DNA from: Cryomorphaceae bacterium 1068 | GTDB taxonomy: Bacteria; Bacteroidota; Bacteroidia; Flavobacteriales_D; Cryomorphaceae | Length of the DNA stretch: 64,000 nt | Assembly: GCA_027214385.1 (NCBI GenBank) | Contig: JAPVXR010000001.1 | Location: 602,267-666,266, forward strand | Direction of reading: 5' to 3' | Shown here: positions 1 to 9,014 of the stretch, piece by piece | Layout: the number at the start of each line of letters is the position of its first letter | Position numbering within the stretch: position 1 is the first letter of the stretch | The notes under the pieces: generated by a model | What the model was told of the DNA's origin: nothing | Database searches by the model: none | What the model saw: only the letters and a program-made list of their open reading frames with translations | Program-made: the position numbers and the translations under genes

Positions 1-613
1 TGTTGTCCACCGCAAATACAACTTGTCTTTCTTCCGAACTGTGTTGTTTTCCTAGTGCTGAGAGGGCCTCCAAGTCTATCATCGCATTGGTAGGATTGGC
101 AGGTGTTTCTACATAGATCATAGCCAACTTATCTGCTAAGCCCGATTCACTTAGTCGCTGTTCAATTTCTTCGTTAGAATCATGCGCAGAAAACTCCAGC
201 ACGTTAATCTTGAAGCGATCCAACACGTGCTTGGTAAAGTGATCAGTACCTCCGTAGACAGGTGAGCTCATTAGGAGTAAATCTCCCGGATTTAAAAACT
301 CAAGCATTACCGTAGATATCGCAGACATACCGCTTTCAAAAACGGCTGCATCATCTGCTTCATCCCAAAGGCAGAGTCTGTTTTCTAGAATCTCTAAATC
401 GGGGTTGTTGATCCGACTGTAGATCAGACCTAACTTTTCATTTGGCTCTGCTTTTTTATGTCCGTAAGCAACTTCAAAAAATCGCTTGCCTTCTTCAGCG
501 GTCTTGAATTCGAATGTACTGGTTTGAAATATGGGTGATTTGATCGCTCCTTCTGACCATTCAGGGTGATACCCATAGGACATCATAAGACTTTCGGGCT
601 TCAATTTTTTCAT
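1..613 (-). CDS. Cys/Met metabolism PLP-dependent enzyme (methionine gamma-lyase / cystathionine gamma-synthase type), 5'-terminal part
   Basis: I translated this from the ATG at 613; it stays open to the window edge, giving 204 codons of the N-terminal half. Visible family features are YSRINNPD near residue 85, the PLP-phosphate loop region ESGMSAIST, SSPVYGGTDHF, and ETPANPTN followed by VDN just before the edge. These are typical of the Cys/Met-metabolism PLP family (cystathionine gamma-synthase, cystathionine or methionine gamma-lyase), which cleaves or exchanges the gamma substituent of sulfur amino acids in the cytoplasm. The Schiff-base lysine lies beyond the window, so the exact reaction cannot be chosen. 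The divergent Lrp/AsnC gene at 740 favours an amino-acid catabolic role such as methionine gamma-lyase (inference). A TACTTTTG -7 motif lies 17 to 24 bases upstream of the start. Confidence 0.85.
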   Translation of the reverse strand, partial: MKKLKPESLMMSYGYHPEWSEGAIKSPIFQTSTFEFKTAEEGKRFFEVAYGHKKAEPNEKLGLIYSRINNPDLEILENRLCLWDEADDAAVFESGMSAISTVMLEFLNPGDLLLMSSPVYGGTDHFTKHVLDRFKINVLEFSAHDSNEEIEQRLSESGLADKLAMIYVETPANPTNAMIDLEALSALGKQHSSEERQVVFAVDN

Positions 614-629
614 GACAAAAGTGTTTATT

Positions 630-637
630 CAAAAGTA
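630..637 (-). promoter_or_regulatory. Bacteroidota -7 promoter motif for the PLP enzyme
   Basis: On the minus strand this reads TACTTTTG, a perfect TAnnTTTG match, 17 to 24 bases upstream of the ATG at 613. I see no clear TTG at the expected -33 position. Confidence 0.45.
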
Positions 638-647
638 TGAAATGTCT

Positions 648-700
648 GAATGAATTTCATATAATAGAATATAATTCTAAATTAGTTCAAATTATGGAAT
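648..700. promoter_or_regulatory. AT-rich divergent control region, possible Lrp/AsnC binding site
   Basis: This stretch between the divergent PLP-enzyme and Lrp/AsnC genes is very AT-rich. It contains an interrupted palindrome at 666-678 (AGAAT-ATA-ATTCT). Lrp/AsnC regulators often bind AT-rich imperfect palindromes next to their own gene, so this is a reasonable operator candidate. The assignment is inference. Confidence 0.3.
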
Positions 701-739
701 TAAAAACCTGCTAAGGTTGGTCAAAAAGAACTCAACAGA

Positions 740-1189
740 ATGAATATCTCTCTCGATTCCGTGGACATGAAAATTCTCACGTTGCTAGAAGCAGATTCGA
801 AGCTTAGAACAAAAGAAATTGCCATCAAAGTTGGACTGAGTACTACTCCCGTGTTTGAACGAATCAAACGATTGGAAAGAAGCGGTGTGATTCTGGGTTA
901 CCGTGCAAAGGTGAATCGTGAATTTATGGGGCGAAGTATTATGGCCATATGTTCCATTTCGCTGAATCAACACCGAACGGAGTTTTTGACAAAGTTTGAA
1001 AAGGAGATTGTCGACTTTAACGAAGTGACCGAATGCCTCCACGTTGCGGGACAATTTGATTATCTCCTTCGAGTAATGACTCCTGACATGGAATCATACC
1101 AAAACTTCGTCACTAAAAAACTCGCCTCACTGGAAAATATCAGTCAGGTTAGAAGTAGTTTTGTAATGACCGAGGTGAAGTCGATCTAA
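740..1189 (+). CDS. Lrp/AsnC family transcriptional regulator
   Basis: This 149-residue protein has the two parts of the Lrp/AsnC family. Residues 6-65 form an AsnC-type winged helix-turn-helix (LDSVDMKILTLLEADSKL, then TTPVFERIKRLERSGVI). Residues 70-145 form a RAM/AsnC ligand-binding domain, including TECLHVAGQFDYLLRV. Such proteins form octamers or dimers that sense amino acids and act locally or globally on transcription. Its divergent position to the sulfur amino acid PLP enzyme suggests it controls that gene, with an amino acid as effector (inference). The length is normal for the family. It ends 4 bases before the convergent gene at 1194-1655. Confidence 0.93.
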   Translation: MNISLDSVDMKILTLLEADSKLRTKEIAIKVGLSTTPVFERIKRLERSGVILGYRAKVNREFMGRSIMAICSISLNQHRTEFLTKFEKEIVDFNEVTECLHVAGQFDYLLRVMTPDMESYQNFVTKKLASLENISQVRSSFVMTEVKSI

Positions 1190-1193
1190 ACCT

Positions 1194-1655
1194 TTATTGA
1201 GGAAACTCTCCTCCCGTTCTATTGGGTACAGCAGGTTTTTCGCTTCGTTCAATTTCAGTTACGAAATACTTTGTGTCACCCCTCCAAGGCAATACGACGT
1301 ATTTCTCGTCGTAACGAAGTCTTACTCGTTCTCCGCTAAGTGCGACCGCCTCTAATTCCTGAATTAAATCAGTATTATCCTTTTCGATACTAAATTCAAA
1401 TGTCTGTGAAAGTTGATTATCGCTTTTTACCGCTCCAAAACTGAGTAGGTCTAACTGTCCTTCGTACGTTTTGAAGATCGCTCCTTTATTGCTGACTTTT
1501 AGAACTACGCCAGCTCTTACGCCTGAGCTGTAAACTCCATAATAGAAGAATAGCATAACTGCAATAAAAAGGACAATGACGATTGCGAGTAGTCGACGTA
1601 GAAATTTTTTTGCACCGGATTTCGCGGAAGCGGTTTTTTCAGACATAGTGCTCAT
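1194..1655 (-). CDS. Small membrane-anchored protein, conserved in Bacteroidota
   Basis: This 153-residue protein has a lysine-rich cytoplasmic start, one strongly hydrophobic helix at about residues 20-45, and a soluble domain of about 105 residues. The domain has GVVLKVSNKGAIFKTYEGQL and, near its end, PWRGDTKYFVTEIE. The layout is that of a single-pass protein with its domain on the periplasmic side. It resembles a short family common in Bacteroidota; I recall that some database entries label that family 6-phosphogluconate dehydrogenase, but nothing here resembles that enzyme. A second ATG at codon 4 (1646) is an equally good start. Function is unknown. Its 3' end is nearly contiguous with the end of the Lrp/AsnC gene. 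Confidence 0.75.
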   Translation of the reverse strand: MSTMSEKTASAKSGAKKFLRRLLAIVIVLFIAVMLFFYYGVYSSGVRAGVVLKVSNKGAIFKTYEGQLDLLSFGAVKSDNQLSQTFEFSIEKDNTDLIQELEAVALSGERVRLRYDEKYVVLPWRGDTKYFVTEIERSEKPAVPNRTGGEFPQ

Positions 1656-1713
1656 AGGGAAGTATTTCTGCCGAAATTAGCAATAGAAACACATTGAGCA
1701 AAGCGCCAGACCA

Positions 1714-2454
1714 TCAATTGTTGATTTTCACAATCGGAGTTTGTTTGGAATTTCCGTTTTGAATAACCACTAAATAGTACACACCGCTTGGAATTCCTGA
1801 TGTTGTCATTTGGAAATTCTGTATTCCACCCTCGGGTATATTACCCTGTTTTACTTGAACAGCCGAAGAATTATACAATTGGTAGTATATGGGGCCCTCA
1901 CAAAAACTTCCCACATTCAGTGTGAAATTTGATTCGTGTGGATTAGGATAGACATCTACATAAAGGCACTCGTCTTGAGTCTCGTTTAAATCTTCCACCA
2001 AGTCTACCACATCTATGCGCATTTCGGCGATACCGTAGCAGTCACCTCCATAATTTGAGGCAGCAGTTAGTAGTACGTATCTGGCTGAATCTCCTGCAAA
2101 ATTAAATAGTTCCTCGCCTTCGTACAGAGGATCTCCAGGGCCTTGCGATGCAGTAAACTCCCCGAGAGTTTCCCAGTTTTCAGCGTCAAGACTGTAATCG
2201 ACAGTGAAGCTATTGAAGCCATCGGTCAATCGATCAGGTGCGTTTATATTCCAAAGCTTTCCTTGTCCCAACTTGTATTTGTGTCTGAAATCATACATGA
2301 TCCAGTGACCCATGTCTCTTTCAGTATTAGGATTTTCGGACTCTTCACAAGAGTACCAAGCATCATTCCAAGATGTATTGTGTCGATCAGGATAGCATTG
2401 CGAATACAATTGCACAGACACCAAAAGAGCTAAAACCAGTGTGAGATTTTTCAT
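1714..2454 (-). CDS. Secreted discoidin-like protein with T9SS type A sorting domain
   Basis: I start this at the ATG at 2454, because it gives a clear signal peptide (MKNLTLVLALLVSVQLYSQ) and lies 4 bases after the stop of the DUF1501 gene. An in-frame extension to 2538 would overlap that gene. The 246-residue product has a central region like an F5/8 type C (discoidin) fold, with the spaced motifs YSLDAENWETLGEFT and ARYVLLTAASNYGG, usually a carbohydrate or surface-binding module. The end is a T9SS type A sorting domain: VYPNPHESNFTLNV, a central YQLYNSS strand, and SGVYYLVV near the C-terminus. It would be exported by Sec, moved across the outer membrane by T9SS, and anchored or released there. 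It is the last gene of the DUF1800-DUF1501 operon. Confidence 0.8.
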   Translation of the reverse strand: MKNLTLVLALLVSVQLYSQCYPDRHNTSWNDAWYSCEESENPNTERDMGHWIMYDFRHKYKLGQGKLWNINAPDRLTDGFNSFTVDYSLDAENWETLGEFTASQGPGDPLYEGEELFNFAGDSARYVLLTAASNYGGDCYGIAEMRIDVVDLVEDLNETQDECLYVDVYPNPHESNFTLNVGSFCEGPIYYQLYNSSAVQVKQGNIPEGGIQNFQMTTSGIPSGVYYLVVIQNGNSKQTPIVKINN

Positions 2455-2458
2455 TTTA

Positions 2459-3868
2459 TTATGCGTTTGGGTCCATAAATCCGATGGGGTATCCACTTCC
2501 GGGCGAGTAGAAGTTTTCCAGATCGGGGAAAATTTCAAAAATATCTCCTTGACTTACACCATACCAAGCGGCCAATTCGGCAAAATATTCTGAAGCTGAA
2601 GTAGTTGGGATTAATACTCCTCTCGGGAGCATTAAATCGCTACCCAATTCAAGTGAAGGTGCCTCACCGAAAATTTGTCCGCCGTTTACTGCTCCTCCCA
2701 TTACCATTGCATTTCCACCCCAAGCGTGGTCGGAACCATCACCATTTGAAGTGAGTGTGCGTCCGAAATCGGATATGGTAAATGTGGTCACATCATTGTC
2801 TACTCCAAGCTCTTCCAAGACACTCATGAATTCACCCAATGCAGAATCTAATATTGGTAATTGCTCTTGTTGAGATTCAAGAATTTCATCGTGGTGATCC
2901 CACCCACTGAGATTAATAAAGAAGGTCTGTCGACTAAACCCTAGCTCCTCACGAGCACCTATTACTTTTGCGATCATTTTTAGCTGATCTGAAAGCTTAG
3001 TATTTGAGAACTGCGTGTTAAATTCTCCAACAGAAGCCAGAGCTTCTTCCATCTCCAGACTGCCTTCCAGAGATTTCTTCATTGTATTGATGTAAGTCTT
3101 TTTGTAAATATCTGCATAGTCTCGTTCCAGCATATCATTAATTGCGGCGTCTCTTATAGTGTGGTAGTTGTTTTCAGTAGCGTATCCGTCCAGACCAAAC
3201 TCGCCTGATGACTTTATAGAAAACTCATTTGTGTTATTTCCACTCTGAAAGAAATTGTTTCCGCTCAATGATACATTCATTGATAAGTTTTTGTTTGCAT
3301 TTTGAGATTGAATCAAATCGGCCATTCTTCCTGCCCAACCATGTACGGTTCTATCTCCCGGCCTACCTGTTTGCCAGTGCTTAATTTGATCTGAGTGTGA
3401 AAAAAGCCCAAGAGGGGTTAATGCTGAATTTGATTCGTATTGTGCCTTAGTAATGGGCTCAATCAAGGTTCCCACATTTGACAACCAGGCTAGTTTTCCC
3501 GAGTTGAAAAGACTTTGTGTTTGCGGCATTTCAGGATGCACTCCGAAAAGTTTCCCGCTTACTGCGGTATGGTTCAGTGGTAGGATTTGACTTTGTGGAA
3601 TGGCTAGATTCGACCTAGTGGTTAAATACTCATTGTATTCAATTCCACCGCGAGGGATCAGCATATTGTGCGAGTCTGCTCCACCCGCCAGTAATATGCA
3701 CACCATTGCTTTGTAGTCACCAAATTCTTCTTTTTTGTCAAGTGTTGCCGCTGCGATCGCTTTCATATTGACCAAAGAAGAAAACAGGGTTGTGCTTGCC
3801 AATGCAGCACATCCTGTATTTCTCAAGAATGTCCGTCTGCTCTGAATATTTTTGTTCTTAGGGCTCAT
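2459..3868 (-). CDS. DUF1501 family protein with Tat signal
   Basis: This 469-residue protein starts with a twin-arginine signal (SRRTFLRN at residues 11-18, then a hydrophobic stretch to about residue 40), so it is probably folded in the cytoplasm before export. The body matches the DUF1501 family, which is distantly related to the alkaline phosphatase/sulfatase superfamily. Motifs include CILLAGGADSHNMLIP near residue 60, FGVHPEMP, SGWDHHDEI, and SDFGRTLTSNGDGSDHAWGG near residue 370, where the Asp and His residues could bind metal. No substrate is established for the family. The start lies 3 bases after the stop of the DUF1800 gene, a pairing seen widely in Bacteroidota and Planctomycetota. 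Confidence 0.9.
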   Translation of the reverse strand: MSPKNKNIQSRRTFLRNTGCAALASTTLFSSLVNMKAIAAATLDKKEEFGDYKAMVCILLAGGADSHNMLIPRGGIEYNEYLTTRSNLAIPQSQILPLNHTAVSGKLFGVHPEMPQTQSLFNSGKLAWLSNVGTLIEPITKAQYESNSALTPLGLFSHSDQIKHWQTGRPGDRTVHGWAGRMADLIQSQNANKNLSMNVSLSGNNFFQSGNNTNEFSIKSSGEFGLDGYATENNYHTIRDAAINDMLERDYADIYKKTYINTMKKSLEGSLEMEEALASVGEFNTQFSNTKLSDQLKMIAKVIGAREELGFSRQTFFINLSGWDHHDEILESQQEQLPILDSALGEFMSVLEELGVDNDVTTFTISDFGRTLTSNGDGSDHAWGGNAMVMGGAVNGGQIFGEAPSLELGSDLMLPRGVLIPTTSASEYFAELAAWYGVSQGDIFEIFPDLENFYSPGSGYPIGFMDPNA

Positions 3869-3871
3869 AGG

Positions 3872-5686
3872 TTATTTCTGAATTGCAAAATCGGGACTGA
3901 TTAATGTTAAATAAAATGCGAGTTCTACCCTGTTTTGAAGATATTCAGTTCCAAAATTCATTTCTTCTAACGCTCCTATTATAGTGCTGCGGGTTTCGGC
4001 AGTCATATCGCCATGACAAAGGCGCATATCCATCTCGTTTACCAATACCTCGGGATTTTTGGCAAGATCTTTCAAGTCATCTTGTTTCAGTGGTACGAAA
4101 TACTCCAAGTCGAATATTGAGAAGATGCTTTGCTGCTGTCGCGCCCATATGTCTGCCTGATTGGCAAAACCAAGAGATGTTACCGAGTTGTGTATTTCGA
4201 ACTCAGGCGCATACAAATCTTGATCGTAAATATCGCCGTTTGGTTGATGGTCAGGTAAATAGAAGTTAAATACCGATGGAGATGATAAGGGCAACTGGTA
4301 GGTTTCATTTTCAAAAGTAAAACCGGATGTCCAATACTTTGAAACATTCTCTCGATCTACAAATTCTCGCGCCATTTGAATGTATCTTCCTACCGGCGAT
4401 TTAAGCTTGCCATTCGTTGGCTCCTCTTTCCATAAGCAATCTCTGGCTTCTTCATGTAACAATATTTCTTTTACAACTGCAGCAAGATCTCCGCGAACTC
4501 CATCTCCATTGTTATTGAAAGTTTGAGCCACATCCAATACATATGATGGGCTGGGGTTAGATTTCACCAATTGTTGAATCAGTCTCCTGGCTATGAATGG
4601 AGCTACATTGGGATGATTGAATAAATAGTCCAATGCCATATCAATATCTTCTTCACCCGTTTGGCCTTCGGGAATTTCTTTGTCTCCCAAAATAATTTTT
4701 TGCCCCTCTTCGTGGTACTCGTCGTACATGACTAATGGTACGGTGTAGTCGAGAATATTGGCCGTAGAGTTAAAATTTAACTCTCTCCCATCTTCTACTC
4801 CCTCGTCTGTAATTGCTCCGGCACCCAAGCCTGTCATCACTTTTGCCATGTTCCTTATATCTTCTGCATCGTAGGTAGGTATGGGGAGGTCTTCGGAGTT
4901 TAGCTTCAGCGCGCCATTTTGCTCAAGTTCGAACAAACCGATTGAAAACAATTGCATGATTTCTCTGGCGTAATTTTCATCGGGATAAACATTATTCTCC
5001 AAATCTGTAACCCTATTTCGGAAATGACTTAGGTAAATTCCCATAGCCGGATGATAGGTCACATCTTCTATGAGTTCGCGATAGTTTCCGAATGCATTAG
5101 ACATGAGCATATTATAGTAGGATGCCACCCCGTCACCATCATTTCTGATATCTGAGTCTGTAGAAATGACAAATATTTCGCTTAGAGCGAAAGCAACTCT
5201 TTGCCTGAGCACATCCTGTCTGGAAAGCGCAGCTTGCCACCATGCAAACTGAAAGTGGACTTCATTATAAGCGTATTCTGCTGAAGTGCCATTTATATCT
5301 TCGTTGCGTTGTCTTGCGGCCAAGTATGTTTGACGTGTTAAGGAAAGAAAATTGGTCTGTGGTAGTTCCATTTGCTCATCAATCCACCCCTCGAAATCGA
5401 GGGTAGCAGATAGACTCTCTATATCAACTTTTCGACCGCCGAGAGCAGCTTGATAAAGAAATCTTGTAGCCTCGGCTTTTCTTCCATCCAAACCCTCGCC
5501 ATTGATGGTTTTTAACGGTACCGAATTATCAACCCAATCGGGGTCAGAATAACTACTGCTTGAACTGATGATGATATCTTGTGAATGTCCACCACCCACG
5601 TAATCGTTATAGACTTCAAGTTGAGCATAGCTCAAGCTGACACAAAAAATGCCTAGGAAGGCAGAAGAAAGTTTGATTAAAGACAT
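3872..5686 (-). CDS. DUF1800 family secreted protein
   Basis: This 604-residue protein has a Sec signal peptide (MSLIKLSSAFLGIFCVSLSYAQ). It matches the DUF1800 family from about residue 70 (ATRFLYQAALGGRKVDIESL) to the end. Family signatures include MQLFSIGLFEL near residue 245, FIARRLIQQLVKSNPSP near 365, SPSVFNFYLPDHQPNG near 470 and FYLTLISPDFAIQK at the C-terminus. The biochemical function of the family is unknown. It heads a minus-strand operon with DUF1501 and the discoidin-like T9SS gene, with spacings of 3 and 4 bases. That tight packing argues that the three proteins act together outside the inner membrane. Confidence 0.9.
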   Translation of the reverse strand: MSLIKLSSAFLGIFCVSLSYAQLEVYNDYVGGGHSQDIIISSSSSYSDPDWVDNSVPLKTINGEGLDGRKAEATRFLYQAALGGRKVDIESLSATLDFEGWIDEQMELPQTNFLSLTRQTYLAARQRNEDINGTSAEYAYNEVHFQFAWWQAALSRQDVLRQRVAFALSEIFVISTDSDIRNDGDGVASYYNMLMSNAFGNYRELIEDVTYHPAMGIYLSHFRNRVTDLENNVYPDENYAREIMQLFSIGLFELEQNGALKLNSEDLPIPTYDAEDIRNMAKVMTGLGAGAITDEGVEDGRELNFNSTANILDYTVPLVMYDEYHEEGQKIILGDKEIPEGQTGEEDIDMALDYLFNHPNVAPFIARRLIQQLVKSNPSPSYVLDVAQTFNNNGDGVRGDLAAVVKEILLHEEARDCLWKEEPTNGKLKSPVGRYIQMAREFVDRENVSKYWTSGFTFENETYQLPLSSPSVFNFYLPDHQPNGDIYDQDLYAPEFEIHNSVTSLGFANQADIWARQQQSIFSIFDLEYFVPLKQDDLKDLAKNPEVLVNEMDMRLCHGDMTAETRSTIIGALEEMNFGTEYLQNRVELAFYLTLISPDFAIQK

Positions 5687-5894
5687 AAGGGAGTTTAAAG
5701 TGGTAGATTGACATACGAGAAATCTCTGTTAGAGTTTCACAGATTTTCTCTTTATTCTTGCTTGAAAACTGACTTGGCAGATAGAATAAATGTTCCAAGC
5801 GGTCTCCAGGATAGATATTCAGATAAAATGATGTAATCTTGGAGAGCAGATCGGTTTTGGTTAAAAACAACTGCGTGCCAATATAGAATTTATT

Positions 5895-6956
5895 GTGAAA
5901 GTATGCTTGATTAATACAAACCGAAAGTGGGGTGGAGGCGAAAAATGGCATTCACAAACAGCGCTTAAACTGGCCAAAAAAGGATACGAGGTTACTATGA
6001 TTGCCTATCCGAATTCATCTCTAGCTCAAGCTTTGCGGAATTCTGTAGAAGTATTGGAATTTAAAATAGGGAAGCTTTCTTTTCTTAATCCTCAGATTTT
6101 TAAACGATTAAGAAAACTTTTCAACACTCAGCAATTTGATGCTATTATCATGAATTTGCCGAGTGATGTGAAGGTGTTTGCAAAACCCGCATCTAAATCC
6201 GGAATAAAGAAAATCATCTACCGTAGAGGGATGAATCATCCTATAAAGGCCTCTTGGCTAAATAGGTATATCTACAAGACCTTTATCACCGATATTATTG
6301 CTAATTCTGAAGATGTAAAGCGTAGCGTTTTCAGATTCATTCCCGAATTGGAAAAGAAAATCACGGTTCTCCCAAACGGAATAGACATCTCCAAAGCCAT
6401 GGAGAAAAGTCCTCCTCGTAGCGAAAAACTATTAATTGGAAATCTTGGTAGATTAGTTGAACAAAAAGGTCAGTCAGATCTTATTGAGCTGGGTGCTCTG
6501 CTTCAGTCTGAAGGTACGGATTTCCATATTCACATCGGTGGAGAAGGACCGTTGCGGTCTGATTTAGAAAATGAGATCGAACGATTAGGACTTCAAAACC
6601 ACATCACACTTTTAGGAGAAGTGAAACCGCCTGATTTTTTTCCGCTTATCGACTATTTCGTTTTCCCATCTCGATTCGAAGGACTGTCCAATGCCATGCT
6701 AGAGTCTTTGCAATATGGAAAACCCATTATTTGCTACGATATCGCTTCCAATTCAGAAATCGTGGAAAACGATGTTAATGGGTATTTAGTCAAACCATAT
6801 GAGGTCGAAAACATAAAAACCCTTTTGCTCGAATTAAGGGCAAGTCCTGAGAAGTACGCGTCGATCCAAAATAAAGGGTGGGAAATCTTGCAGGAAAAGT
6901 TTGACGAGAAAAAGCTTTTTGCACAACTTGAGCAGCTGATTCAGTCAAAACCCTAG
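5895..6956 (+). CDS. Glycosyltransferase family 4-like (GT-B fold)
   Basis: This 353-residue protein starts at a GTG (5895) that gives the typical GT-B opening MKVCLINTNRKWGGGEKWH. Residues 1-165 form the acceptor-side Rossmann domain. Residues 175-350 form the nucleotide-sugar domain of the glycosyltransferase group 1 family, with IGNLGRLVEQKGQ, HIGGEGPLRSDLE and the E-x7-E motif at Glu262 and Glu270 in FPSRFEGLSNAMLE. It should transfer a sugar from an activated donor to a lipid or polysaccharide acceptor on the cytoplasmic face. Donor and acceptor are unknown. It stands alone between a secretion operon and a two-component system. Its last 4 bases overlap the end of the convergent response-regulator gene. 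Confidence 0.88.
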   Translation: MKVCLINTNRKWGGGEKWHSQTALKLAKKGYEVTMIAYPNSSLAQALRNSVEVLEFKIGKLSFLNPQIFKRLRKLFNTQQFDAIIMNLPSDVKVFAKPASKSGIKKIIYRRGMNHPIKASWLNRYIYKTFITDIIANSEDVKRSVFRFIPELEKKITVLPNGIDISKAMEKSPPRSEKLLIGNLGRLVEQKGQSDLIELGALLQSEGTDFHIHIGGEGPLRSDLENEIERLGLQNHITLLGEVKPPDFFPLIDYFVFPSRFEGLSNAMLESLQYGKPIICYDIASNSEIVENDVNGYLVKPYEVENIKTLLLELRASPEKYASIQNKGWEILQEKFDEKKLFAQLEQLIQSKP

Positions 6957-7729
6957 AGGACTTGCCCGTCCATCCAAATTTTGAACTTGGCGGCTTTTTC
7001 ACGACTCACGATAACTTCATCATCCGCCTCAGGGCTCAGCTCAACTTTGAGCTTTCCCTTAAAATAGCGGTGGATCAAACCAATGGATTCTTCTGAGGCT
7101 AAGAACTGCCTGTTCAATCGAAAGAACTTATTTGGGTTGAGTTGTTTTTCGAGCTCGTCCAATGGTTGGTCGATGACATAACGTTTACCCGAGCTTTGAA
7201 TCATTTCTGTTGCGCCATCTTTATAGCAAAAGTATGCTACAGCTTCAGTTTTAACAGGGATGAGTCTATCGCCTAGCCGCACAAGAAAACGGTTGCGAAA
7301 TCGGCTTTCACCGCTTTCCAGAACTTCCAGGAGTTTCTCTACTTGCTTTCCTGAATCGGCATTTTCTTGTAACCTGAAGCGCTTGAATTTTTCAAGGCTG
7401 CGCTTTAATTCCTCTTCTTGAATGGGCTTGAGCAAATAGTCTATTCCATTGGTTTGAAAAGCATTCAGCATATACTCGTCAAAGGCTGTGGTGAAAATGA
7501 TGGGACAGTGTACTTCGACCTGTTTGTAAATCTCAAAACTCAACCCATCAGAGAGCTGAATGTCGCTGAAGATCAGATCAGGAGTAGAATGGTTGTTGAG
7601 CCATTTCACTGAATCTGAAATGGAGTCTATAACGTCTGCGATTTCAAAATCCAAATCTTGATTCCGCAATAAGTTGTCGAGTCTTCTGTAAGCCGGCGCT
7701 TCATCTTCTATGATCAAGATTCGAATCAT
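6953..7729 (-). CDS. LytTR-type response regulator
   Basis: This 258-residue protein has a CheY-like receiver (residues 1-115) and a LytTR DNA-binding domain (about 150-255). In the receiver the acidic pair is in IIEDE, the phosphoacceptor is Asp56 in DLIFSDIQLSDG, the switch Thr is in IIFTTAFDEY, and Lys101 is in YLLKPIQ. The second domain includes RFLVRLGDRLIPV and FFRLNRQFLAS. Such regulators bind paired direct repeats upstream of their targets. The gene overlaps the kinase gene by 4 bases (ATGA), so the two are translationally coupled and form one signalling pair. The divergent TonB receptor at 9015 is a possible target (inference). Confidence 0.93.
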   Translation of the reverse strand: MIRILIIEDEAPAYRRLDNLLRNQDLDFEIADVIDSISDSVKWLNNHSTPDLIFSDIQLSDGLSFEIYKQVEVHCPIIFTTAFDEYMLNAFQTNGIDYLLKPIQEEELKRSLEKFKRFRLQENADSGKQVEKLLEVLESGESRFRNRFLVRLGDRLIPVKTEAVAYFCYKDGATEMIQSSGKRYVIDQPLDELEKQLNPNKFFRLNRQFLASEESIGLIHRYFKGKLKVELSPEADDEVIVSREKAAKFKIWMDGQVL

Positions 7730-8775
7730 AGTTTCACTTCTTCATAGATTCCTTCGTCATCCAAAACGAGCTCCACCAGAGGTAGCGCTACCATAAAATG
7801 ACTTTGTGTTTTTATGATATCCACTTCTCTATTCGTTAAAAGCGCGTATCTCGATTGAATATTTTCCAATCCCGTATGAGTTGATTTTCCATCGGCAGGT
7901 TTGTGCTGCAGATTATTCTTCACAATCAGAGATTTGCCTTGTTCCGAATAGATTTTGATGTGAAGCGGTTGATTTTTTGAAACCACATTATGCTTGACTG
8001 CATTTTCGATCAGCATTTGTATGGTAAGCGGTGCCACATATCTATCTTGATCCACTATGTCCAAGTTAATTTCAATTTCCAAGCCTTCTTCAAAGCGCAT
8101 TTTGAGAAGGTATATGAATGCCTTTGAGAATTTGATTTCCGTACTCAATCGCACTAGCTCCTTGTCTTTGAACTGTAATATGTATCGATAGACTTCTGAA
8201 AGTTTTTCAGTGAATTTGGCCGCTTGATCCTGATTCTCGTGAATCAAAGTAACCAAGGTATTCAAACTGTTAAAAAGGAAGTGAGGAGAGATTTGGTTTT
8301 TTAATACACTCAATTCAGATCGGAGTTGCTGGTTCCGAAGCTGCTCCATTTCAATGGTTTGCTTTTTCCATTTAGAGAAGAAATAGCCCGCTTCGTACAA
8401 AGTACCCACAATAGCGGTCAGCATCAAATTCTTTAGAAGATTCGATGCCATTTCACTACCCCAATATTCCTGAGATTCCTCTGCTGAATTAAAAAGGTAG
8501 CATAGCGCGTAGTCAGCAAGAATATTGTAAGTACAGACAGCCAAAATAGTGGTTAGAATCCGCTTGTGAGTAGCATCAAGTGAAGGCCATCTTTTCCTAA
8601 AAAATTTGATAATAAAGTAGTCTCCATTCCACATTACAGCAGTAAATACAGTAGCCTGTAGGAAGCTTTCAAATGGAAGAGGCCATCCGTTATGTAGCCA
8701 GGCAGCAATTACCCCAACTATTGGTATACCGATGATCCGAGGCCAAGGCTCTTTTATGAGGAATGAAATTTTCAT
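7726..8775 (-). CDS. LytS-like sensor histidine kinase (His_kinase family)
   Basis: I start at the ATG at 8775 (MKISFLIKEPWPRIIGIPIV), which leads straight into the first membrane helix and gives 349 residues. ATGs at 8799 and 8856 are possible but add a non-conserved leader. Four membrane helices fill residues 10-140. A coiled-coil linker (EQLRNQQLRSELSVLKNQ) leads to the His_kinase domain with the phosphoacceptor His165 in QISPHFLFNSLNTLV. An HATPase domain follows with MLIENAVKHNVV and GLENIQSRYALL. Kinases of this type partner LytTR regulators, and the downstream gene is one, overlapping by 4 bases. The stimulus is unknown; the membrane domain has no recognisable ligand-binding part. Confidence 0.9.
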   Translation of the reverse strand: MKISFLIKEPWPRIIGIPIVGVIAAWLHNGWPLPFESFLQATVFTAVMWNGDYFIIKFFRKRWPSLDATHKRILTTILAVCTYNILADYALCYLFNSAEESQEYWGSEMASNLLKNLMLTAIVGTLYEAGYFFSKWKKQTIEMEQLRNQQLRSELSVLKNQISPHFLFNSLNTLVTLIHENQDQAAKFTEKLSEVYRYILQFKDKELVRLSTEIKFSKAFIYLLKMRFEEGLEIEINLDIVDQDRYVAPLTIQMLIENAVKHNVVSKNQPLHIKIYSEQGKSLIVKNNLQHKPADGKSTHTGLENIQSRYALLTNREVDIIKTQSHFMVALPLVELVLDDEGIYEEVKL

Positions 8776-8984
8776 CGAGTTCAAATTACGACTTTCCATT
8801 TCAAAAGAGAATAATGTGGTGGGCTGAGACGGAACTTTTTGCCCCTGAAACGGCAAAACATGGACTTAAAATGGAAGGTAAGTCATTTGGCCAATTGTTT
8901 TCATTTCAGCTGAATTATTTCGGGTTTCATATTACTCGTTTTCCGCTTACCGAAAAATTCCTTCTGAGGGCACTATGTCCGAAA

Positions 8985-8992
8985 TAGATTTG
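8985..8992 (+). promoter_or_regulatory. -7 promoter motif for the TonB-dependent receptor
   Basis: TAGATTTG is a perfect TAnnTTTG match, 23 to 30 bases before the ATG at 9015, which would give a short leader. The -33 region holds only a weak match (TTCTG). Confidence 0.45.
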
Positions 8993-9014
8993 GCCTCAAA
9001 CAAATATTCTCGGT

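Noticed and set aside
1194..1655. 6-phosphogluconate dehydrogenase label for the small membrane protein
   Set aside because: The protein is 153 residues, membrane-anchored and has no nucleotide-binding or catalytic motif of that enzyme.
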